Assembly (NCBI RefSeq): GCF_009469765.1
Contig: NZ_SSSQ01000003.1
Coordinates: forward strand, 186,001 to 250,000
Source of the DNA: Dechloromonas hortensis
Lineage (GTDB): Bacteria; Pseudomonadota; Gammaproteobacteria; Burkholderiales; Rhodocyclaceae
DNA length: 64,000 bases
Direction of reading: 5' to 3'
The notes under the pieces were generated by a model. It had not been told where the DNA came from. It searched no databases and worked only from the letters and a program-made list of their open reading frames with translations. Within the stretch, counting starts at the first letter, position 1, and each line of letters starts with the position of its first letter. Shown here piece after piece: positions 25,219-36,978 of the stretch. Made by a program: the position numbers and the translations under genes.

Positions 25219-27501
25219 ATGATGAAAAAATCCCTGTTGTCAGTCTTGGTTGCCGGCCTTTTCGCCGTGCCTGCGTTGGCCTTTGAGCCATTCGTGGTCA
25301 AGGATATTCGTGTAGAGGGGATCCAGCGCACCGAAGCAGGAACTGTCTTCAGCTATTTGCCGGTCAAGGTCGGCGATACCTTGGACGATGAAAAGGCTGC
25401 GCAGTCGATCAAGGCGCTGTTCGCTACCGGTTTCTTCAAAGATGTCCGCGTCGAGGTCGACCGGGATGTCATGGTAATCGTCGTGCAGGAGCGCCCGGCC
25501 ATTGCCAAGGTCGACTTCGTCGGCATGAAGGAATTTGAGAAAGACGTCATCGTCAAGGCCCTGAAAGAGACGGGGATTGCCGAAGGGCGGATTTTTGACC
25601 GTGCTCTGCTGGAAAAGGCCGAGCAGGAATTGAAGCGCCAATACCTGACGCGCGGCAAGTACGGTGTCAATATTACAACGACGGTGACGCCGCTGGAGCG
25701 CAACCGGGTCGGCGTCAATTTCAACGTCGAAGAGGGTGCGGCAGCCAAGATCAAGCAGATCAATATCGTTGGTGCCAAGGCTTACAAGGAAAAAGAGCTG
25801 CTCAGCCAGTTGGAGCTGACGACGCCTGGTTGGCTGACGTGGTACACCAAGAATGATCAGTATTCCCGACAAAAGCTTTCGGCTGACCTGGAAAAGCTGA
25901 AATCCTTCTACATGAATCAGGGCTACCTGGAATTTGCCGTCGAGTCGACTCAGGTTTCCATTTCTTCGGACAAGCAGGATGTCTATATCACCGTCAATGT
26001 GACTGAAGGTGAGCGTTACCAGGTTTCCTCCGTCAAGCTTGCTGGGGATTTCACCATCTCCGAGCCAGAGCTGCGGAAGCTGGTTCAGGTCAAAGCGGGG
26101 GATGTCTTCTCGCGCGAACGCCTCAATGACTCTACCAAGGCGATCAGCGAGCGATTGGGCAAGGAGGGTTATGCCTTTGCCAACGTCAATGCAGCGCCGG
26201 AAATCGATAAGGAGAAGCGCAAGGTAGCCTTCACCATTTTTGTCGATCCAGGAAAACGGGTTTACGTGCGGCGGATTAACGTTACCGGCAACACGAAAAC
26301 GCGCGACGAGGTCATTCGGCGTGAACTGCGCCAGATGGAAGGTGGCTGGTATGACGCTGACCGTGTTGCCGCTTCCAAGCTGCGTCTCGATAAAGTCGGC
26401 TACTTTACCGAAGTAGCTGTCGAAACACCTGCCGTTCCGGGAACGGCCGATCAGCTTGATGTTAACCTCAAGGTGACTGAAAAGCCGACCGGCAACCTGA
26501 TGCTTGGTGTGGGTACCTCCAGCACGGACAAGGTCATCCTGTCCGGCTCGATTGCCCAGAACAACTTCATGGGTAGTGGCAACAATGTGGCTATCCAGGT
26601 CAATTCTGCCAAGTCTTATCGGACTTATTCCTTTTCTTATACCAATCCGTACTTTACGACGGATGGTATAAGCCAGGGCTTCGATGTTTACCACCGTACG
26701 GTGAATACCAGTTCAACGACGCTGGCTTATTACACCTCGGCTTCGACTGGTGGTGGTATTCGCTTTGGTTTCCCGATCGGAGAAAAGGAGTCGCTGAGTT
26801 TTGGTGCTGGCCTTGATTCGACGGATATTACGACTTACGACGATAGCCCTCAGTATTACAAGGACTTCGTTAACCAGTATGGTAATAAGAATCTGACTAT
26901 TCCAATATCGGCAAACTGGGTGAGCGATGGCAAGGACAGCTATTTCTTCCCGACCCGAGGGACCTTTCAGAAGGCCGGTATTGAGGTTGCCATTCCAGGT
27001 GGTGATTTAACCTACTACCGTGCTAGTTATCAATTGCAACAATATTTCCCGTTGAACTCCAAGTTCACTTTGATGTTGAATGGCGAGGTGGGATATGCTG
27101 ATGGCTATAGCGGTGACGGTTTGCCGTTCTACAAGAATTTTTATGCGGGCGGGGTGACTTCGGTCCGTGGCTACAAGGCTTCCAGCCTTGGGCCGATCAC
27201 GAATTCTGATGGGACCGATTATCGTATCGGTGGTAATCGTCGTGTAATTGCCAATGCCGAACTGCTTTGGGGTATTCCAGGGATGGAGAAGAGCTTCCGT
27301 ATGGGGTGGTTCTTCGATGCCGGTCAGGTTTATGGCCAGGGTGAAAAGATGGATCTTGGTGAGCTTCGTTATTCGACGGGCCTCTCTGCGGCATGGATTT
27401 CACCGGTTGGTCCGCTCAAGTTCAGTTATGGTATGCCGCTCAACAAGCAGGATACCGATAAAACCGAGTCCTTTCAGTTCCAGTTGGGCACCACATTTTG
27501 A
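25219..27501 (+). CDS. bamA: Outer-membrane protein assembly factor BamA
   Basis: BamA inserts beta-barrel proteins into the outer membrane. The 760-residue precursor has a signal peptide (MMKKSLLSVLVAGLFAVPALA). Five POTRA repeats follow from about 25 to 420, then a 16-strand barrel containing the VRGY motif (SVRGYKASSLGP) and a C-terminal phenylalanine (QLGTTF). The start codons are tandem ATG-ATG directly after the rseP stop. It sits next to skp and the lipid A genes, the conserved envelope cluster. Confidence 0.98.
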   Translation: MMKKSLLSVLVAGLFAVPALAFEPFVVKDIRVEGIQRTEAGTVFSYLPVKVGDTLDDEKAAQSIKALFATGFFKDVRVEVDRDVMVIVVQERPAIAKVDFVGMKEFEKDVIVKALKETGIAEGRIFDRALLEKAEQELKRQYLTRGKYGVNITTTVTPLERNRVGVNFNVEEGAAAKIKQINIVGAKAYKEKELLSQLELTTPGWLTWYTKNDQYSRQKLSADLEKLKSFYMNQGYLEFAVESTQVSISSDKQDVYITVNVTEGERYQVSSVKLAGDFTISEPELRKLVQVKAGDVFSRERLNDSTKAISERLGKEGYAFANVNAAPEIDKEKRKVAFTIFVDPGKRVYVRRINVTGNTKTRDEVIRRELRQMEGGWYDADRVAASKLRLDKVGYFTEVAVETPAVPGTADQLDVNLKVTEKPTGNLMLGVGTSSTDKVILSGSIAQNNFMGSGNNVAIQVNSAKSYRTYSFSYTNPYFTTDGISQGFDVYHRTVNTSSTTLAYYTSASTGGGIRFGFPIGEKESLSFGAGLDSTDITTYDDSPQYYKDFVNQYGNKNLTIPISANWVSDGKDSYFFPTRGTFQKAGIEVAIPGGDLTYYRASYQLQQYFPLNSKFTLMLNGEVGYADGYSGDGLPFYKNFYAGGVTSVRGYKASSLGPITNSDGTDYRIGGNRRVIANAELLWGIPGMEKSFRMGWFFDAGQVYGQGEKMDLGELRYSTGLSAAWISPVGPLKFSYGMPLNKQDTDKTESFQFQLGTTF

Positions 27502-27513
27502 TTTGGGAGTGTC

Positions 27514-28020
27514 ATGTTGAAAATTAAGTCTATTGTTCTCGCTTCGTTGTTGTCTGCACTGTTTGTGACCGGTGCTGTTGCTGCCGAGTTGAAGGTTGGT
27601 TACGTCAATACCCAGCGTATTTTCCGTGATGCGCCGGCAGCTCAGAAGGCTGCCAAGAAGCTTGAAGGCGAGTTTGCCAAGCGCGATCAGGATTTGCAGC
27701 GCATGGCCAAGCAGTTGCAGGGGCTGCAGGAGAATCTGGAGAAGAACTCCGTGACGATGGCTGAAAGCGACCGTCGGGCCAAGGAGAAGGAATTCGGCGA
27801 GTTGTCGCGCGAATTCCAGCGCAAGCAGCGCGAGTTCCGTGAAGATCTGAACCTGCGTCAGAACGAGGAAAATGCGGCGGTGATCGAGAAGGCCAACAAG
27901 GCCATCAAGCAGATTGCCGAATCCGACAAGTATGACCTGATTCTTCAGGATGTCGTCTGGGTCAGCCCCAAGCTGGACATCACCGATCGCGTGATCAAGG
28001 CCCTCGCCGAAGGCAAATAA
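27514..28020 (+). CDS. skp: Periplasmic chaperone Skp/OmpH
   Basis: A 168-residue precursor with a signal peptide ending [17 protein letters not shown]. The body is a long charged coiled coil (about residues 40-120) that forms the tentacles of the trimeric jellyfish-like chaperone delivering outer-membrane proteins to BamA. The stop TAA overlaps the lpxD ATG. Confidence 0.94.
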   Translation: MLKIKSIVLASLLSALFVTGAVAAELKVGYVNTQRIFRDAPAAQKAAKKLEGEFAKRDQDLQRMAKQLQGLQENLEKNSVTMAESDRRAKEKEFGELSREFQRKQREFREDLNLRQNEENAAVIEKANKAIKQIAESDKYDLILQDVVWVSPKLDITDRVIKALAEGK

Positions 28021-29063
28021 TGCCTGCCGCAGCGGGTGTTGTGCTCTCGCTGTCCGATATCGCCGCCCTTCTGGGCGGCGATGTGCTTGGCGATGCCAAA
28101 ACGCAGATTCGACAGGTAGCAACGCTGGCTTCGGCTGGTGAAGGGGAGATTGGTTTTCTCGCCAATCTGAAATACAAAAGCCAGTTGCTGACGACACGGG
28201 CCTCGGCCGTCATCGTTGGGCCGGATTTTGCCGATGCGCTCGATTTGCCGCGGATCGTGACGCGAAATCCGTATGCTTACTACGCTCGACTAGCGACTCT
28301 GCTGAATCCGCGGGTTGCGACTGTTGCCGGTGTTCATCCGACGGCATCTTGTGCCTCGGAGATACCGGCCGGTGTCAGTGTCGGGGCGAATGCCAGTATT
28401 GGCGTCGGGGTAGTCCTCGGCGATTCAGTGGTCATTCATCCCGGCTGCGTGATTGGCGATGGCGTCAGTATTGGTGCCGGCAGTGTGTTGTACCCCAATG
28501 TCACTATCTATGCCGGTTGTTCGATTGGTCGTAACGCCATTCTCCATTCTGGCGTCGTGATCGGCGCCGATGGTTTTGGCTTTGCGCCAGACCAGGGGCA
28601 ATGGGTCAAGATTCCGCAGATTGGCCGTGTAGTGATTGGTGACGATGTTGAAATCGGGGCCAGTACGACGGTTGACCGCGGGGCTCTCGACGATACGGTG
28701 ATTGGCGATGGCTGCAAGCTCGATAACCAGATCCAGGTCGGCCATAACTGCGTCATTGGTAAAAATTGCGTTGTGGCGGCTTGTGCAGCAATTGCCGGTA
28801 GCGTCGAACTGAAGGATAACGTGATCGTCGGTGGGGCAGCGATGATTGCCGGGCACGTGACGATTGCTTCCGGCGCCGTCATTTCCGGCGGCTCGTTGGT
28901 CATGAAGAATATTACCCGGCCGGGGCAATACACCAGCGTTTTTCCGCTGGAAGAACATAGTCATTGGTTGCACAACGCCGCCCAGATTCGCCACTTGGCG
29001 AAGCTGGCCGAGCGTGTTTCCGAACTTGAGAAAAAACTTAAAAATACGGATATAGAGGGTTGA
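28020..29063 (+). CDS. lpxD: UDP-3-O-acyl-glucosamine N-acyltransferase
   Basis: LpxD adds the second hydroxyacyl chain in lipid A synthesis from hydroxyacyl-ACP. It is a trimeric left-handed beta-helix protein of 347 residues. The N-terminal uridine-binding domain is residues 1-100, hexapeptide repeats follow ([19 protein letters not shown]), and the catalytic histidine region is [15 protein letters not shown]. The ATG is coupled to the skp stop. Confidence 0.97.
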   Translation: MPAAAGVVLSLSDIAALLGGDVLGDAKTQIRQVATLASAGEGEIGFLANLKYKSQLLTTRASAVIVGPDFADALDLPRIVTRNPYAYYARLATLLNPRVATVAGVHPTASCASEIPAGVSVGANASIGVGVVLGDSVVIHPGCVIGDGVSIGAGSVLYPNVTIYAGCSIGRNAILHSGVVIGADGFGFAPDQGQWVKIPQIGRVVIGDDVEIGASTTVDRGALDDTVIGDGCKLDNQIQVGHNCVIGKNCVVAACAAIAGSVELKDNVIVGGAAMIAGHVTIASGAVISGGSLVMKNITRPGQYTSVFPLEEHSHWLHNAAQIRHLAKLAERVSELEKKLKNTDIEG

Positions 29064-29067
29064 TTAA

Positions 29068-29502
29068 ATGGATATTCACGAAATTCTCGAACACTTGCCG
29101 CACCGCTATCCCTTCCTGCTCGTCGATCGCGTGCTTGAAGTTGAACCGGGCAAGTCGATCCACGCCTACAAAAACATCACGATGAACGAGCCGTACTTCG
29201 TCGGCCACTTTCCGCACCATCCGGTGATGCCTGGCGTGCTGATCATGGAAGCCCTGGCCCAGGCGGCCGGCATCCTGTCGTTCAAGACCATGGACTCGAA
29301 GCCGGATCCCAATTCGGTGTTCTACTTCGTCGGTATCGACGACTGCCGCTTCAAGAAGCCGGTCATGCCGGGCGACCAGTTGCACCTGCATGTCGAGATC
29401 GTCCGCAACATGCGCGGCATCTGGAAGTACAAGGCGGAAGCCCGGGTCGATGGCCAGATCGTGGCCGAAGCCAATCTGATGTGCGCCAAGCGGGACGTCT
29501 GA
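29068..29502 (+). CDS. fabZ: 3-hydroxyacyl-[ACP] dehydratase FabZ
   Basis: FabZ dehydrates 3-hydroxyacyl-ACP in fatty acid synthesis and competes with LpxA/LpxD for the same substrate. The 144-residue hotdog-fold protein has the catalytic His in [10 protein letters not shown] and Glu in VLIMEALAQ. It follows lpxD by 4 bp and precedes lpxA by 1 bp. Confidence 0.98.
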   Translation: MDIHEILEHLPHRYPFLLVDRVLEVEPGKSIHAYKNITMNEPYFVGHFPHHPVMPGVLIMEALAQAAGILSFKTMDSKPDPNSVFYFVGIDDCRFKKPVMPGDQLHLHVEIVRNMRGIWKYKAEARVDGQIVAEANLMCAKRDV

Positions 29503-29503
29503 G

Positions 29504-30274
29504 ATGATTCATCCGACTGCCATTATCGATCCGGGTGCCAAGATCGGCGCCAATGTCGAGATCGGCCCGTATTCAATCATCGGTCCGCACGTCGAGATCG
29601 GGGATAACACCAAGATCGGTCCGCATGTCGTCATCAAGGGACACACCCGGATTGGTCGCGACAACCAGATTTTCCAGTTCTGCTCGCTCGGTGAAGTCCC
29701 GCAGGATAAGAAATACGCTGGTGAGCCGACGCGTCTGGAAATTGGTGATCGGAACACGATCCGCGAATTTTGCACCTTCAATCTGGGGACGATCCAGGAT
29801 GCCGGCGTCACTAGGGTTGGTGACGATAACTGGATCATGGCCTACGTGCATATCGCCCACGATTGTCAGGTTGGCAACAAAGTCACTTTTGCCAACAACG
29901 CTTCGCTGGCAGGCCACGTTGTCGTCGATGACTGGGCCATCCTCGGCGGCTTCACCGGTGTGCACCAGTTTTGCCGGATCGGCGCCCATGTCATGACGGC
30001 GGTCAGTACCGTGATCCTGCAGGACGTGCCGCCTTACCTGATGGCGGCTGGCAACACCGCGCAGCCCTACGGCATCAATGTCGAGGGCCTGAAACGGCGC
30101 GGCTTCACCTCAGAGGCGCTGACTTCATTGAAGCGTGCCTATCGCACGCTCTACAAGTCCGGGCTGTTGCTGGAAGAGGCCAAGGGCAAACTGGCGGAAG
30201 ATGCCAAGACCCAGCCGGACGTTCAGCGCTTCGTTGATTTCCTGGAAATGTCCAAGCGCGGCATCATCCGCTGA
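29504..30274 (+). CDS. lpxA: UDP-N-acetylglucosamine O-acyltransferase
   Basis: LpxA carries out the first step of lipid A synthesis, moving 3-hydroxyacyl from ACP to UDP-GlcNAc. The 256-residue left-handed beta-helix ([14 protein letters not shown]...) has the catalytic histidine in [11 protein letters not shown] and [12 protein letters not shown] downstream. The stop overlaps the lpxB start by one base. Confidence 0.98.
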   Translation: MIHPTAIIDPGAKIGANVEIGPYSIIGPHVEIGDNTKIGPHVVIKGHTRIGRDNQIFQFCSLGEVPQDKKYAGEPTRLEIGDRNTIREFCTFNLGTIQDAGVTRVGDDNWIMAYVHIAHDCQVGNKVTFANNASLAGHVVVDDWAILGGFTGVHQFCRIGAHVMTAVSTVILQDVPPYLMAAGNTAQPYGINVEGLKRRGFTSEALTSLKRAYRTLYKSGLLLEEAKGKLAEDAKTQPDVQRFVDFLEMSKRGIIR

Positions 30275-31422
30275 TGGGAAACGCAGTACGGATTGCGATG
30301 GTGGCAGGAGAGGCCTCCGGGGATCTCCTGGCCAGCCATTTGATTGCGGCCCTCAAGGCGCGCTTGCCCGACGCCGTGTTCTACGGCATCGGCGGACCGC
30401 GCATGGAAGCGCAGGGCTTCGATGCCTGGTGGCCGATGGAGAAACTGGCGGTGATGGGCTACGTCGATGCTCTCAAGCATTACCGCGAGATTGCCGGGAT
30501 TCGCCGCCAACTGAAGAAGCGCCTGCTCGACATCCGGCCGGACATCTTCATCGGGGTCGATGCGCCCGATTTCAACCTGGGGCTGGAAACCGACCTCAAG
30601 TCGGCCGGCGTCAAGACCATCCATTACGTCAGCCCGTCGATCTGGGCCTGGCGTGGGGGGCGGATCAAGAAGATCGCCCGGGCGGTCAACCGCGTGCTGG
30701 CGCTGTTTCCGATGGAGCCGCCGCTCTACGAGAAGGAGCGGATTCCGGTGACCTACGTCGGGCATCCACTGGCCGACATCATTCCGCTCGAAACCAACAA
30801 GCTGGCGGTCCGCGAGAAGCTGGCCTTGCCGCGTGATTACCCGATCTTTGCCTTGCTGCCGGGCAGTCGTCAGGGGGAACTGGCGATGATGGCCGAAACC
30901 TTCGTCCAGACTGCCAAGCTCATCCGCGAGCGCTACCTGCCGAATGCGCTGTTCGTGGTGCCGCTGACTACACGTGAAACACGTCTGCAGTTCGAGATGG
31001 CGATCTACACCCAGCAGGCGGGCGAGGTGCCGTTCCGGCTGTTGTTCGGGCATGCCCAGGATGCGCTCGGGGCGGCCGACGTCTCGCTGGTGGCGAGCGG
31101 CACGGCAACACTGGAAGCAGCGCTGATCAAGCGGCCGATGGTGATCACCTACAAGATCGCCAAGCTGTCGTACTGGATCATGAAGCGGATGGCCTACCAG
31201 CCGTTCGTCGGCCTGCCCAATGTGCTGGCCGGCCGCGAAGTGGTGCCGGAAATCCTGCAGGATCAGGCGACGCCGGAAAACCTGGCGGAAGCACTGGTCA
31301 AGCTCTATGAGGACAAGGAAAACGCCGAGGTCGTTGCCGACGTGTTTACCGAGATCCATTACCGCTTGCGTCAGAACACCGCCGAGAAGGCCGCCAATGC
31401 GGTCATCGAATGTCTGAACTGA
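30274..31422 (+). CDS. lpxB: Lipid-A-disaccharide synthase
   Basis: LpxB condenses UDP-diacylglucosamine with lipid X. It is a GT-B glycosyltransferase of 382 residues, the same length as in E. coli. The N-terminal [15 protein letters not shown] loop, [14 protein letters not shown] and [13 protein letters not shown] are present, as is the C-terminal [18 protein letters not shown]. It overlaps rnhB by 13 nt. Confidence 0.98.
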   Translation: MGNAVRIAMVAGEASGDLLASHLIAALKARLPDAVFYGIGGPRMEAQGFDAWWPMEKLAVMGYVDALKHYREIAGIRRQLKKRLLDIRPDIFIGVDAPDFNLGLETDLKSAGVKTIHYVSPSIWAWRGGRIKKIARAVNRVLALFPMEPPLYEKERIPVTYVGHPLADIIPLETNKLAVREKLALPRDYPIFALLPGSRQGELAMMAETFVQTAKLIRERYLPNALFVVPLTTRETRLQFEMAIYTQQAGEVPFRLLFGHAQDALGAADVSLVASGTATLEAALIKRPMVITYKIAKLSYWIMKRMAYQPFVGLPNVLAGREVVPEILQDQATPENLAEALVKLYEDKENAEVVADVFTEIHYRLRQNTAEKAANAVIECLN

Positions 31423-32000
31423 TCATCCCGCCAGGCCTGGTCTGCGGCGTGGACGAAGCCGGGCGCGGGCCGCTGGCCGGTACGGTGGTGGCGGCGGCGG
31501 TGATTCTCGATCCCTTGCGGCCGATTGCCGGTCTCAACGACTCCAAGAAACTCAGCGAGAAGAAGCGCGACGCGCTGGCCGTACTGATTCGCGAGCGGGC
31601 GGTGGCCTGGGCCGTGGCCTCGGCCTCGGTCGAGGAAATCGACCGCCTGAATATCCTGCACGCCAGCATGCTGGCCATGCAGCGAGCGGTCGCCGCCTTG
31701 TCGGTGCGGCCGACCAGTGCGCTGATCGATGGCAACCGCTGTCCACAACTGGATATTCCCAGTGAAGCTGTGGTCAAGGGCGACGGCAAGATTGCTTCGA
31801 TCGCCGCCGCCTCGATCCTCGCCAAGACGGTGCGCGATGCCGAGATGCTGGCCTTGCATGCGCAGTACCCGATGTACGGTTTCGACCGCCACATGGGTTA
31901 CCCGACGGCGGCGCATTGCGCCGCACTGGCGGAACATGGTGCCTCGCCGGTGCATCGCCGCAGTTTCGGGCCGGTCGCCAGGCAACTGGCGCTGTTATGA
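31410..32000 (+). CDS. rnhB: Ribonuclease HII
   Basis: RnhB cuts RNA in RNA:DNA hybrids, including single ribonucleotides. The 196-residue product has the D14-E15 catalytic pair in [13 protein letters not shown]. Further acidic active-site residues lie in ALIDGNR and in the [11 protein letters not shown] helix. It is overlapped by lpxB at its start and by the methyltransferase gene at its stop. Confidence 0.97.
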   Translation: MSELIIPPGLVCGVDEAGRGPLAGTVVAAAVILDPLRPIAGLNDSKKLSEKKRDALAVLIRERAVAWAVASASVEEIDRLNILHASMLAMQRAVAALSVRPTSALIDGNRCPQLDIPSEAVVKGDGKIASIAAASILAKTVRDAEMLALHAQYPMYGFDRHMGYPTAAHCAALAEHGASPVHRRSFGPVARQLALL

Positions 32001-32767
32001 AGCTGATCCAGTCGCGCGACAACGCCTTTTTCAAGGCGCTGAAACGGCTGGCCGAATCGGGGCGCGAGCGCCGCAAAACCGGCAAGACGCTGCTCGACGG
32101 CGTGCACCTGGTCGAGGCTTACGAGGCGGCATTCGGCGCCGTCGAAACCTTGGTCGTTGCCGAATCGGCATTGGCAGGCGGTGAAGTGGCCCGCTTCGTC
32201 GAAGGGCGCGATGCGGTGCTATTGGCCGATGTGCTGATGCGCGAGCTTGGCTTGGTCGATACGCCGAGTGGCCTGCTGGCCGTGGCGGCGATGCCGGATT
32301 CGTTTGCTGCGGTCGACCTCGAAAAAGAGGCCATTTTGCTCGACGGCGTGCAGGACCCGGGCAACGTCGGGACGCTGCTGCGTACCGCAGCGGCGGCCGG
32401 CATCAAGCAGGCGCTGTTGGCGCCGGGCTGTGCCGCCGCTTGGTCGCCGAAAGTCCTGCGCGCCGGGCAGGGCGCTCATTTCGCCCTGGCCATTCATGAG
32501 GACGCCGATCTGGCCGGCTTCATGGCGGCTTACCGGGGAACGACGGCGGTGACCTGTCTGGATGGTTCGACCTCGCTGTACGAAGCCGACTGGCAAGGCC
32601 CGCTGGCCTGGGTATTCGGGGCCGAGGGGCAGGGCGTCAGCCCGGCGCTGATCGCCGCCGCCCGGCTCAGAATTCGCATTCCGATGCCGGGCGCGGTGGA
32701 ATCGCTCAATGTCGCAGCCGCAGCCGCCGTCTGCCTGTTCGAGGCGGTGCGCCGCAAACTGGCGTAA
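31997..32767 (+). CDS. TrmH/SpoU family 2'-O-ribose RNA methyltransferase
   Basis: A 256-residue SPOUT methyltransferase. The N-terminal substrate-binding domain has [16 protein letters not shown]. The knot-forming motifs are [22 protein letters not shown] (motif 1), FGAEGQGVS (motif 2) and [23 protein letters not shown] (motif 3). The target is probably rRNA, but the exact nucleotide cannot be told from sequence. ATG 31997 overlaps the rnhB stop. Confidence 0.93.
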   Translation: MKLIQSRDNAFFKALKRLAESGRERRKTGKTLLDGVHLVEAYEAAFGAVETLVVAESALAGGEVARFVEGRDAVLLADVLMRELGLVDTPSGLLAVAAMPDSFAAVDLEKEAILLDGVQDPGNVGTLLRTAAAAGIKQALLAPGCAAAWSPKVLRAGQGAHFALAIHEDADLAGFMAAYRGTTAVTCLDGSTSLYEADWQGPLAWVFGAEGQGVSPALIAAARLRIRIPMPGAVESLNVAAAAAVCLFEAVRRKLA

Positions 32768-32770
32768 GCC

Positions 32771-33589
32771 CTAGCGCAGCTTCAGTTCCTGCAGGATGGT
32801 GGTGGAGATTTCCTCGATCGACTTGGTCGACGAGTCGAGCCAGCGGATGCCTTCGCGGCGCATCATCTTTTCCGCTTCGGCAATCTCGTAACGGCAGTTG
32901 GGCAGCGAGGCGTACTTGCTGGCGGCCCTGCGTTCCTCGCGGATCTGCGTCAGGCGTTCCGGCTGGATGGTCAGGCCGAATAGCTTGGGGCGATGCCGTT
33001 CCAGTGTGCTGGGCAGGCGGCCGCGATCGAAGTCTTCCGGAATCAGCGGGAAATTCGCTACTTTCAGGCCGAACTGCATGGCCAGATAGAGCGAGGTCGG
33101 CGTCTTGCCGCAGCGCGAGACGGCGACCAGGATGACATCGGATTCTTCCAGGTCGCGATCGGTGATGCCGTCGTCGTGGGCTAGCGTGTAGTTGATCGCC
33201 TCGATCCGCTTCTTGTAGTCCGAACTGTCCGCCGTGCCGTGCGAACGGCCGACGGTGTGGTTGGACTTCAGGCCGAGCTCGGCTTCGAGCGGGGCGAGGA
33301 AGGTTTCGAAGTAGGACAGGCAGAAGGCATCGGCCTGATGCACGATGCTGGCCAGGTCCTGATTGACCAGCGTCGTGAACACGATGGAGCGCATGCCGTC
33401 GAGTTCGCCCTGGGCGTTGATGCGGGCGACAGCGTCCTGCGCTTTCTCGATGTTGTCGAGAAATGGAATGCGGATCTGCTTGAACTCGACGTCCTCGAAC
33501 TGGGTCAGCAGGCTGTGGCCGAGGGCCTCGGCGGTCAGGCCGGTGCCGTCGGAGACGAAAAATACGGTGCGTTTGATGGGATTTGGCAT
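32771..33589 (-). CDS. ppsR: PEP synthase regulatory kinase/pyrophosphorylase
   Basis: PpsR inactivates PEP synthase by ADP-dependent threonine phosphorylation and reactivates it by Pi-dependent dephosphorylation. The 272-residue DUF299 protein opens with [18 protein letters not shown]. It has the P-loop AVSRCGKT at about 156-163 and the GRSHG motif at about 114-118. Its target ppsA lies about 11 kb away in this window. The gene converges on the RNA methyltransferase. Confidence 0.95.
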   Translation of the reverse strand: MPNPIKRTVFFVSDGTGLTAEALGHSLLTQFEDVEFKQIRIPFLDNIEKAQDAVARINAQGELDGMRSIVFTTLVNQDLASIVHQADAFCLSYFETFLAPLEAELGLKSNHTVGRSHGTADSSDYKKRIEAINYTLAHDDGITDRDLEESDVILVAVSRCGKTPTSLYLAMQFGLKVANFPLIPEDFDRGRLPSTLERHRPKLFGLTIQPERLTQIREERRAASKYASLPNCRYEIAEAEKMMRREGIRWLDSSTKSIEEISTTILQELKLR

Positions 33590-33598
33590 GGGCCGATT

Positions 33599-36376
<2,778 letters not shown>

Positions 36377-36457
36377 GAATGATCCCCGGCCAGGCGGGGA
36401 TCCTTGGTTGCTTGAAACATCGTTTGCCCGCCGTAGCGGGTCCTGCTGCCGGCCGCT

Positions 36458-36904
36458 TTAGTGCTTGCGGACGAGCAGCACCGAGGCGTCGGCTATTTTG
36501 GCCAGTTGTTCGGCGACCGAGCCCAGAATCAGCGTGGCCAGGCCGCGCTGGCCGTGACGGCCGATGATGATCAGGTCGATGCCCAGTTCCTTGGCCTTGT
36601 CGGCGATGGTTTCGGAAACCCGGCGATTGCGCGCTTCGAGGAGCACGGTTTCGGCGTCAACCCCGTCGGCCGACTTGATCGCTTCGTCGAGCAGGGCACG
36701 GCCGGCATCGGCAATGGCCTTGATCGCGTTGTCGATGTTCAGCGAGGTGGTGAAGGTGCGGCCGTGCATGCCCATCAGCGTTTCGTCGGCGACGTGGCAG
36801 ATGTAAAGCTTGGCGCCGCTGGTCTTGGCGATGTGCAGGGCTTCCTTCAGGGCGCAGGCCGAGGTTTCGCTGTCGTCGATGGCAACCAGAATCTTTTTGT
36901 ACAT
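36458..36904 (-). CDS. Universal stress protein, UspA family
   Basis: A 148-residue protein beginning KKILVAIDDSETSACALKEAL. The ATP-binding motif G-R-H-G-x9-G-S (GRHGQRGLATLILGS) marks the nucleotide-binding class of Usp. A purine-rich AAGGAG lies just upstream of the ATG. It is transcribed in the same direction as dld upstream and ppc downstream, with 74 and 81 bp gaps. Its partner is unknown. Confidence 0.93.
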   Translation of the reverse strand: MYKKILVAIDDSETSACALKEALHIAKTSGAKLYICHVADETLMGMHGRTFTTSLNIDNAIKAIADAGRALLDEAIKSADGVDAETVLLEARNRRVSETIADKAKELGIDLIIIGRHGQRGLATLILGSVAEQLAKIADASVLLVRKH

Positions 36905-36978
36905 GGGTCTTCTCCTTGAATTCGTTGGATGGGGCGTACCTTAGCAAGCCACCGGGGTTTTTGCTGTTAGGGAAATCC